Shown here piece after piece: positions 1 through 5,162 of a stretch of DNA of 7,236 nucleotides (position 1 is its first letter; each line of letters begins with the position of its first letter). A program made the translations under genes and the position numbers. The stretch lies in assembly GCA_027858455.1 (NCBI GenBank), contig JAQICQ010000162.1, positions 1 through 7,236 of the forward strand, in the 5' to 3' direction. The stretch comes from Elusimicrobiota bacterium. GTDB taxonomy: Bacteria; CG03; SLGR01; JAGXOG01. The notes below the pieces were generated by a model, which made no database searches, had not been told where the DNA came from, and was given only the letters and a program-made list of their open reading frames with translations.

Positions 1-122
1 GTCCTTTTATAACATGGAATCCGGCTGAAAACGGAAAGATTAAACTGGAGTCCGGCCTTTACATATACCAATTAGATACAAAAGAGGGAATGAAATACGG
101 ATCTATAGTGATAGCGAAATAA
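1..122 (+). CDS. 3' end of a secreted protein with FlgD-like / type IX-style C-terminal domain
   Basis: Only the last 39 codons are present, read from base 3 to the TAA at 120-122; the gene begins before the window. The fragment has the pattern W-N-P-x-x-x-G-K, then SGLYIYQL, then a Gly/Lys-rich turn and a final strand GSIVIAK. This is the usual ending of the FlgD-like Ig fold found at the C-terminus of many secreted proteins in type IX secretion bacteria and related uncultivated phyla, where it can act as a sorting signal. The phospholipase-D-like protein that ends at 4328 finishes with the same layout (W-N, then APGLYIIKV, then a last strand ending in AVIR). The function of the missing upstream part cannot be told. 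The next reading frame starts 15 bases downstream, consistent with co-transcription. Confidence 0.7.
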   Translation, partial: PFITWNPAENGKIKLESGLYIYQLDTKEGMKYGSIVIAK

Positions 123-137
123 GAGGGTGAAAATTAA

Positions 138-329
138 ATGAAAAAAGCATATTTGAAAAAGTTTAGTTCATTTGAAGAGATGAATAAATTTGACATAAAA
201 TATGATTTTTCTCTTACGCCTGAAGAACGGTTGGATATAACACAGTTTTTAAGAGAGCAGTATTATAAAATAAAACAGATTAAACCGGAAAGAATGAAAA
301 AAGTAATCAAAATAATAACGGAGGGAAAG
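138..329 (+). pseudogene. Small NTase-partner (antitoxin-like) reading frame without its own stop codon
   Basis: ATG at 138 has a good ribosome site (GAGGG at 123-127). The 64 codons encode a charged helical protein with the core SLTPEERLDITQFLREQYYK followed by a basic C-terminal helix ending in VIKIIT. From memory this matches a family of about 65-75 residue proteins usually encoded next to AbiEii/DUF6036-like nucleotidyltransferases and treated as antitoxin-like partners. Homologues normally end right after the basic helix. Here no stop follows, and the frame continues into the PorV/PorQ-like gene at 330. No NTase gene follows directly. It is either a remnant that lost its stop and partner, or a small gene fused in frame to its neighbour. 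The family assignment is recalled, not searched, and activity is unproven. Confidence 0.55.
320..325 (+). promoter_or_regulatory. Strong ribosome binding site that decides the start at 330
   Basis: GGAGGG lies four bases before ATG 330. It is the best Shine-Dalgarno match in the window and sits inside the upstream small reading frame. It supports internal initiation of the PorV/PorQ-like protein, so that the signal peptide is at the true N-terminus and not buried at residue 65 of a longer product. Confidence 0.75.
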
Positions 330-1274
330 ATGTATAAAAAAATATTAACGGCGTTTATTGTGGTTATACTGCTCGGATTTGCGATGGGCAAGGCGGCGTT
401 TATAGATCCCGGATGGGGCACACGGGGCGCTGGCAAGGCCGGCGCTTATATCGCTACGGCCGATGATGCTTCTTCGGTGATGTGGAATCCCGCCGCTCTT
501 TCTCAGATTTTTATGAAAGAGGGGATGTTCTCGTATCATAAACCGTATGTGGGTTTAGACGGGCTGGATCTGTCTATGGGATATTTCTCATTGGTATATC
601 CATATCCGGGCATAGCTAATTTCGGCGCTGCGGGAACCAGCTTTAACGGAGACGGAATATATAAAGAGAGCACCTATAGATTTACGGCGGCAAGAGAGCT
701 CTCTGATTTAATAAACTTGGGTAATATGCAGCTGGCGACAGGATTGAGTTTTAAATATTTATCACATTCGTATGTCTGGGACGACGAGATTGAGGCACTT
801 GATGATCCGGTAGTTAATGCCGGCGATTCCGCTTCAGCGTTTACAATGGATTTTGGATTGCTTTTCCAGCCGATATACAAAGTCCCTATTGGTTTAACAG
901 TAAAAAATATTCTCCCCGCCGATGTCGGGCTTTACTATGAAGATATAGTTCCTATGGAGGCAAATCTGGGAGCAGCCTACCGCGCAGGAACAATAGGGAA
1001 ATTTGAAGAGGTAACACCTGAATTTAAAATTGGATTTAGAAATATAGAAGATGACAGGAGCAAAATAAGTTACGGTATTGGTATAGAATCGTGGCTTGCG
1101 ATGCATACTTTCGGCCTGAGACTTGGATATAACAATAATGAGATAGCAACGGGCCTGAGTTTTGAAAAATATTTTGGGAATGTTGGACTTCGCATAGATT
1201 ATGCCGCGCTTTTTTCCATGGCAGTAGGCGACAACCTGGGAAGTCACAGGGTTTCTACTTCCGTTAAATTCTGA
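330..1274 (+). CDS. PorV/PorQ-family (UPF0164) outer-membrane beta-barrel protein
   Basis: The 314-residue product has a classical signal peptide (MYKK, then the hydrophobic run ILTAFIVVILLGFAMG, cleavage near residue 22). The family's N-terminal signature follows: RGAGKAGAYIATADDASSVMWNPAAL at about 32-57, split around W52-N53-P54. The rest alternates short amphipathic strands, and the protein ends in VSTSVKF with a terminal Phe, as expected for an outer-membrane barrel. PorV in type IX secretion shuttles cargo bearing C-terminal sorting domains to the attachment complex; PorQ is a related barrel. The gene just upstream ends in such a domain, which fits this role, but transport of that protein is inferred. 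ATG 330 is preferred over the in-frame ATG 138 because of its signal peptide and GGAGGG site. The stop TGA overlaps the ATG of the broken gene at 1274. Confidence 0.82.
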   Translation: MYKKILTAFIVVILLGFAMGKAAFIDPGWGTRGAGKAGAYIATADDASSVMWNPAALSQIFMKEGMFSYHKPYVGLDGLDLSMGYFSLVYPYPGIANFGAAGTSFNGDGIYKESTYRFTAARELSDLINLGNMQLATGLSFKYLSHSYVWDDEIEALDDPVVNAGDSASAFTMDFGLLFQPIYKVPIGLTVKNILPADVGLYYEDIVPMEANLGAAYRAGTIGKFEEVTPEFKIGFRNIEDDRSKISYGIGIESWLAMHTFGLRLGYNNNEIATGLSFEKYFGNVGLRIDYAALFSMAVGDNLGSHRVSTSVKF

Positions 1275-1458
1275 TGGTCCCGATCCTGAAACTTGATAAA
1301 GACGACGAAGAGAAAGAAATAGATTTTGAGCTGGATTGGTTTCTGTCTATGGATGTTAATAAAAGATATGAGATGCTCTTGTCTAAAAAAAACAAATACT
1401 GACAATGCTTAAAGAAAATGGGAATAATCGACCTGATATCATTATTAAAATAAAATAA
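1274..1458 (+). pseudogene. Frameshifted antitoxin-like partner of a nucleotidyltransferase
   Basis: Starting at ATG 1274, which overlaps the preceding stop (TGATG), the frame reads MVPILKLDKDDEEKEIDFEL and on to a stop at 1400-1402 after 42 codons. Moving one frame over at the run of eight A (1385-1392) restores the continuation KKQILTMLKENGNNRPDIII to TAA 1456-1458. The composite of about 61 residues matches a recalled family of small proteins (ILKLDKDDE start, a KR-Y/F-EMM-type helix, ENGHRxPxxIIKR end) encoded directly before NTases. One lost A would explain the shift. It is therefore probably a pseudogene, although a homopolymer sequencing error would look the same. Confidence 0.6.
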
Positions 1459-1459
1459 A

Positions 1460-1599
1460 GTTAAAGGAAAGTTCTGCGGAGCCGAAGTGTTTTTCCCTTC
1501 ACTTGAAGATTTAATAAAAATTAAAAAGCTGCAGGTAGGTTAAAAGACCGGGAAGATTTAAAATATTTGAAACGTCTGCATCAAAAGAAAAAGCTATAA
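1460..1599 (+). pseudogene. C-terminal remnant of a nucleotidyltransferase (AbiEii/DUF6036-like)
   Basis: Directly after the broken antitoxin-like gene, one frame encodes GAEVFFPSLEDLIKIKK (from about 1478). After a one-base shift near the A-run 1523-1527 it continues as AAGRLKDREDLKYLKRLHQK to TAA 1597-1599. The composite SLEDLIxxKKAAGRxKDxEDLKYL is the conserved tail of NTases of this type. The intact NTase ending at 5150 has the equivalent SAEDLIVHKALAGRPVDRQD. The catalytic part with the GG and DxD motifs is absent and there is no start codon, so most of the gene has been deleted. The remaining tail lies in the expected position after its partner gene. Confidence 0.65.
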
Positions 1600-1623
1600 T
1601 GGTAATTTGAGATTAGGTTTTCT

Positions 1624-1651
1624 TTTAAAAATAAGTGAAATTTTGTATAAT
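1624..1651 (+). promoter_or_regulatory. Putative sigma-70-type promoter for the SpoVG-like gene
   Basis: A perfect TATAAT lies at 1646-1651. Sixteen bases upstream is TTTAAA (1624-1629), which matches four of six positions of the -35 consensus. A transcript would start near 1658, about 45 bases before ATG 1704. This is the only sizeable gap before an intact gene in the window, so a promoter is expected here. The region is very AT-rich, which lowers the significance of the match. Confidence 0.4.
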
Positions 1652-1703
1652 TATAGAATAGAAAATCTAAATTTTGGGAATTAAAAAAAGCAGGTAAAAA
1701 ACT

Positions 1704-2867
1704 ATGAAAAAAATATTAAATTTGTCCGGAATCCTGGCTGGAACTCTGGCCGGAATAATGTTTTCTCTGGCCGGTACTCTTGCTGCCGGAGAGATATCGG
1801 TAACCAATATCAGGATAGCCGACAATACCGCTACGGTGGAAATAAATAATGTTATTGAGATAAAAGATATAGAGATTGACGGCAAGAAAGTTGTCTTTCC
1901 TTACTATAAATCAAGTTCGGGAAAAATATATACGCAAATAACCTTTTTAACTGATGAGTCCCGGAAAATTGTTGAGACTGCGGTTTTAAATAATAAAAAC
2001 ACCCCTAAAGCCATAAAAAAAATTAATTATAAAATAACAGAGATGTCTCCGTCCGGTAAAGAAGGAACGGTAAAAGGTTTTGCCGCAGTAGTATTTAACG
2101 GTGTTTTTGAAGTTCAGTGTAAAGTTATGGAGTCAAGCCGCACCAAGGGTGAATACTGGATTGCTTGGCCGGCGCGAGCTCCTGAAAAAGGCGAAAAAGG
2201 ATGGAAAGATCAGGTTGCAATTACCAATCCCAAAGTAAAAAGAATAGTTGAAGATTCTCTTATAAAAAAATATAAATCAGGCGGTTCATCGGGAGTCAGC
2301 AAAAATACTGATGTGAATATTGAGATAATAAATAAAACATTAATAGAGCCGCTGACTGTTACGGCAGTAAGTTTTAAAGATCGGAAAGACGAAACAGGAC
2401 TTATCGGGCTTGCTTCGGTGGATTTGAATTATTCGTTTAGGATTAATGATATAAAGGTTTATTCTAAATTAGGCCAGACTTTAATTGAGATGCCGAAATA
2501 TGTATCGTCCAGCGGCAGCGAATACGATCAAATAAGAATTTTTGACAGCATACTCCGCAAGAAAATCAAAGCGGCAATAGAAACCCGCACCCCGTCTCAG
2601 ATTAAATCCCAGCGTCTGGGATATGTGATAACAAATTTTGAAAAAAATAAGTGGGGAGGATCAATTAAATACAAAGGCGCAGTTACATTAAACGATGCGG
2701 TAGAAATTCAGTTTAAAATAATTGACGGAAAAACTTATGACGCATTTGTCGCCTGGCCTTCACTTCAGGAAAAAGGTGAATATGTGGATAAGATTTTCCC
2801 TTGCAATAAAGAAGTTAAAAAGGTCATCGAGAGTACGCTTAAAAAAAGATACTACGAGGAAGACTGA
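1704..2867 (+). CDS. Exported protein with four tandem SpoVG-like modules
   Basis: The product has 387 residues. Residues 1-28 form a signal peptide (MKK, then a hydrophobic stretch ending LAGTLAA); there is no lipobox Cys. Four related modules follow at about 30-98, 106-191, 216-295 and 305-383, arranged as two pairs joined by a Gly/Ser-rich linker (191-200). Module 2 looks most like SpoVG: FNGVFEVQCKV, then YWIAWPARAP, then KDQVAITNPKVKRIVEDSL. These match SpoVG's 'F-V-V-H-D-I-R-V', 'L-F-V-A-M-P-S-K' and 'D-I-x-x-P-I-x-x-x-x-R-x-x-I-x-x-A-V-L' blocks. Module 4 repeats FVAWPSLQEKGEYVDKIFP and EVKKVIESTL; modules 1 and 3 keep the 'I-K-D-I-x-I', 'P-Y/K-Y-x-S-S-S-G' and C-terminal helix blocks. 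SpoVG proteins are normally about 90 residues, single-domain, cytoplasmic and nucleic-acid binding. ATG 1704 has AGG at 1692-1694. The biological role is unknown. Confidence 0.7.
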   Translation: MKKILNLSGILAGTLAGIMFSLAGTLAAGEISVTNIRIADNTATVEINNVIEIKDIEIDGKKVVFPYYKSSSGKIYTQITFLTDESRKIVETAVLNNKNTPKAIKKINYKITEMSPSGKEGTVKGFAAVVFNGVFEVQCKVMESSRTKGEYWIAWPARAPEKGEKGWKDQVAITNPKVKRIVEDSLIKKYKSGGSSGVSKNTDVNIEIINKTLIEPLTVTAVSFKDRKDETGLIGLASVDLNYSFRINDIKVYSKLGQTLIEMPKYVSSSGSEYDQIRIFDSILRKKIKAAIETRTPSQIKSQRLGYVITNFEKNKWGGSIKYKGAVTLNDAVEIQFKIIDGKTYDAFVAWPSLQEKGEYVDKIFPCNKEVKKVIESTLKKRYYEED

Positions 2868-2903
2868 CGGAAAAGTTCAGCAACAAGTTAGAGAGCAATA
2901 CCT

Positions 2904-2948
2904 ATTTTATATACAAAAATAAAAATACCGTTTACTGCCGTTGTAATA
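2904..2948 (+). other. Probable unrecognised 5' coding extension (signal peptide start) of the PLD-like gene
   Basis: The reading frame of the PLD-like gene is open back to the stop TAG at 2889-2891. The translated segment before TTG 2949 is LYTKIKIPFTAVVI, which supplies the basic N-region and half of the hydrophobic core that the TTG-started protein lacks. No ATG, GTG or TTG occurs in it. Candidate starts are ATT 2904 (AGAGAG at 2890-2895, eight bases upstream) or ATA 2919, where a single base change from ATG would give an ideal 24-residue signal peptide beginning M-K-I-P-F. Confidence 0.5.
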
Positions 2949-4328
2949 TTGTTTTTATCGGCATCATTAAATTTAAACGCCGCTGATGCTACAGATAAGA
3001 TAAAAGTTTTTTTTAACCAACCCGAAGCAACTTCACCCGCAAAATCTGCTATCGCTAATCCCAAAATAGGCATAGATGACGCTCTGGTGGAGTTTATGGA
3101 AACGGCCGAATCCGGTGATAATGTATATTTGTGTTTTTTTGACAGCACAACACAGAAAATTACTAATGCTTTTATTGATGCAAAGAACATCGTGGGACAG
3201 GGAAATATTTTTCATATAATGGAAAGAGAGTATGGAACGGGCTATGGGTTTTTAAATAACTCTATTGATGATGGCACTGACGGTTCTCCTCTTATGCATA
3301 ACAAATTTGCGGTAATTATAGATACAATAAACAAAGAAGGCAGATTGTGGACCGGCTCATATAATCCGACCTCAAACGGCACAACTAAAAATAATAATAA
3401 TGCTGTTCGGATAGAATCTTATGATCTTGCTAAAATATACGCTGATGAGTTCTTATATATGTGGAATGGCAGAACCGGTAAATTTTCAACCGATAAGACA
3501 GCTTCTCCTTATACCAATCAGGAAGTTACTGTGGGCAGCACTACAATAAAAGTTTATTTTTCTCCTTATGAAGAAGTTCACCCGAGGGGCACATCTTGGG
3601 TATTAGAAAATTTATTTGATGATGCGACAAATTCAATTCTTTTTAATATGTTTACTTTTTCTGTAAATGAAACTTACCTCAAAGGGGCGGTGGAAGGAGC
3701 TTTTAATAACGGATTGGAGGTTAAGGGTGTAGTTGATGCAGGGCAATCGTCTAGCATACAGAATGCATTTAGAAGTCTCGGTATGGATGTCGTTCTTGAC
3801 GCAAATGACGGCAAACTCCATCATAAATTTTGTATAATTGATTACGGTACGGCTGACCCGGTAGTCGTTACCGGCTCTTATAACTGGACCAACCAAGCCA
3901 ACGAGGAAAATGACGAAAACTTTCTCGTTATCCATTCAAGAGAGGTCGCCGACCTCTACTGGGAAGAATTTCAGAAAAATTATGCGCTTGCGGCCGGCAA
4001 TATTTCAGATTTTACAGAGGAGTCTGTAAGAGATGCGCTTGTTTATCCTTCGCCGGCAAAAGATGTTGATGAAGTGACTATCGGATATGAACTTTCTCCT
4101 GCGGTTACCGATGTCCGAATAACTGTCTATACTTTATACGGGGAAAAAGTTAAAGATTTTGATCTTGAGCTGGGAGAGTTTTATCCCGGTACATATAATG
4201 AAAAAATATGGAATTTGCAGAATGATTCTTCCGATGATGTAGCTCCGGGACTTTATATTATTAAAGTAGAAGGGGAAACCGGCGACGGCACGGTCTATGA
4301 TACGTCAAAATTTGCTGTTATAAGATGA
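2949..4328 (+). CDS. Secreted phospholipase D-superfamily protein with FlgD-like/type IX-style C-terminal domain
   Basis: Numbered from TTG 2949 (459 residues). There are two HKD half-sites: LMHNKFAVIID at 115-125 with GSYN at 136-139, and LHHKFCIID at 290-298 with GSYN at 309-312. Two such motifs form one active site that cuts phosphodiester bonds through a covalent His intermediate; substrates in the superfamily include phospholipids and DNA or RNA. The N-terminal part before the first motif and the middle segment (about 198-285) fit the two repeated PLD folds. Residues about 364-459 form an Ig-like FlgD-type domain (VYPSPA, YTLYGEKV, W-N, APGLYIIKV, final AVIR), suggesting export and surface sorting. 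In the first motif Asp comes one residue later than usual. The start is doubtful because the signal peptide seems to begin upstream of any standard start codon. The stop overlaps the next ATG by four bases. Confidence 0.85.
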   Translation: MFLSASLNLNAADATDKIKVFFNQPEATSPAKSAIANPKIGIDDALVEFMETAESGDNVYLCFFDSTTQKITNAFIDAKNIVGQGNIFHIMEREYGTGYGFLNNSIDDGTDGSPLMHNKFAVIIDTINKEGRLWTGSYNPTSNGTTKNNNNAVRIESYDLAKIYADEFLYMWNGRTGKFSTDKTASPYTNQEVTVGSTTIKVYFSPYEEVHPRGTSWVLENLFDDATNSILFNMFTFSVNETYLKGAVEGAFNNGLEVKGVVDAGQSSSIQNAFRSLGMDVVLDANDGKLHHKFCIIDYGTADPVVVTGSYNWTNQANEENDENFLVIHSREVADLYWEEFQKNYALAAGNISDFTEESVRDALVYPSPAKDVDEVTIGYELSPAVTDVRITVYTLYGEKVKDFDLELGEFYPGTYNEKIWNLQNDSSDDVAPGLYIIKVEGETGDGTVYDTSKFAVIR

Positions 4329-4600
4329 GTAAATACAGAATAAGTGAAACACTGCAAGGTTATAAGAAAGCGGCGGATATATTATATGAAGAGAAAAAAA
4401 AGGCGCTTCAAAAGGTAAGCGTTAATGAATCTTCTTTAATTTATGATGAACTTGTGAATTTCAGTGAGCTTGTTATGAACCAGAGTAAAGATCAAAAAGG
4501 CTTTAAAAGGCTGGATAAAATGAAAATAAAACAAGCTGTTGAATTATCTAAAAAACTCAATACCCCTTTTGTGGGCAATGAAGATGAACAGTCAGTATAA
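4325..4600 (+). CDS. Small helical protein, antitoxin-like partner of the NTase
   Basis: This 91-residue, highly charged, Lys-rich protein is predicted by eye to be mostly helical, with no signal peptide or membrane segment. ATG 4325 overlaps the TGA of the PLD-like gene (ATGA), and the gene end overlaps the NTase start, so translation of all three is probably coupled. Its main support as a functional unit is position: a short charged protein immediately before, and overlapping, an AbiEii/DUF6036-like nucleotidyltransferase is the standard layout of these putative toxin-antitoxin pairs. The segment RLDKMKIKQAVELSKKLNTP resembles the C-terminal helix of such partners. It is unlike the two decayed partner proteins at 138 and 1274, so it belongs to a separate family. 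I do not recognise a named domain. Confidence 0.6.
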   Translation: MSKYRISETLQGYKKAADILYEEKKKALQKVSVNESSLIYDELVNFSELVMNQSKDQKGFKRLDKMKIKQAVELSKKLNTPFVGNEDEQSV

Positions 4601-5150
4601 AGCATTAATAGAAATGGCGCAATTTTTTAACAGAGAAAAAATCCAATATGTGGTAATCGGGGGAGTCGCGGCGCAGTACTGGGGTGAACCCCGCTTTACT
4701 GCTGATGTAGATATTGCAGTAAGCGCTGGAGTAGATAATCTGGATAAGTTTATCGATAAAATATCTGAAATTTTCAAATCCAGAGTAGAAAATATAAAAG
4801 AATTCGGAAACAAGTTCAGGGTTCTTCCGGTAAAAGCGTCAAACGGGTGCAATGTAGATATAACATTGGCTATACCGGGATATGAAAGCAGAGTAATGGA
4901 AAGGGCAGTAAATTTTAAGATTAACGACAAAAAAGTAAGAGTTTGTTCCGCTGAAGATTTGATTGTCCATAAGGCGTTGGCCGGAAGGCCTGTGGACCGG
5001 CAAGATATTGAGGGAATAATTTTGAGACAGCAGGATTCACTTGATAAAGAGTATATAATTAAATGGCTTAATATTTTTGCCGATGAACTTGCTGACGGTG
5101 AGATTCTATCAAGATTTAAAGTGCTGTGGGGAAAATATATTAAAAAGTAA
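4584..5150 (+). CDS. Nucleotidyltransferase-fold protein (AbiEii/DUF6036-like), putative toxin of a two-gene pair
   Basis: The product has 188 residues from ATG 4584. NTase-fold signature: VVIGGVAAQYWG at 23-34 (Gly pair 26-27), then RFTADVDIAV at 37-46 with the metal-binding pair D41 and D43, and a likely third acidic residue at D92 in NVDIT. The tail SAEDLIVHKALAGRPVDRQD (122-141) is the conserved C-terminal block of this group. All visible catalytic residues are present, so the gene looks functional. Related enzymes act as toxins that transfer nucleotides to RNA or protein; the target here is unknown. ATG 4584 was chosen because GGG at 4573-4575 lies eight bases upstream. ATG 4578 is equally compatible, whereas ATG 4539 would add a non-conserved leader and lengthen the overlap. 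The gene overlaps its partner by 17 bases and ends 12 bases before the PorV/PorQ-like gene. Confidence 0.8.
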   Translation: MNSQYKALIEMAQFFNREKIQYVVIGGVAAQYWGEPRFTADVDIAVSAGVDNLDKFIDKISEIFKSRVENIKEFGNKFRVLPVKASNGCNVDITLAIPGYESRVMERAVNFKINDKKVRVCSAEDLIVHKALAGRPVDRQDIEGIILRQQDSLDKEYIIKWLNIFADELADGEILSRFKVLWGKYIKK

Positions 5151-5162
5151 AATAAGGTTTAA

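Noticed and set aside
894..1247. Minus-strand open frame of 117 codons
   Set aside because: It lies wholly inside the PorV/PorQ-like gene, shows no domain pattern, is rich in Cys/His/Tyr as expected of an antisense shadow, and has no ribosome site of note.
138..1274. A single 378-residue protein starting at 138
   Set aside because: It would bury a good signal peptide at residue 65 and ignore the strong GGAGGG plus ATG at 320-332. The first 64 residues match a separate small-protein family. The fused reading remains possible and is reported as a finding.
1385..1392. Programmed -1 frameshift site at the A8 run
   Set aside because: A8 could act as a slippery sequence, but no stimulatory stem-loop is evident, and the adjacent NTase tail carries its own frameshift and a large deletion, so decay is the simpler explanation.
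1669..1682. AAAAT-CTAA-ATTTT inverted repeat before the SpoVG-like gene as an operator or terminator
   Set aside because: A five-base A/T-only stem is expected by chance in DNA this AT-rich, and it has no T-run in the right position.
2722..2922. Plus-strand 66-codon frame overlapping the end of the SpoVG-like gene
   Set aside because: Most of it overlaps the conserved fourth SpoVG-like module in another frame, and its own product shows no recognisable pattern.
4539..4583. Upstream ATG 4539 as the NTase start
   Set aside because: The added residues are not like the N-terminus of this family and would increase the overlap with the partner gene to about 60 bases; ATG 4584 or 4578 fits better.
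4592..4930. Minus-strand open frame of 112 codons
   Set aside because: It is antisense to the intact NTase, whose motifs are clear; its Ser/Thr/Ile-rich composition is typical of a shadow frame.
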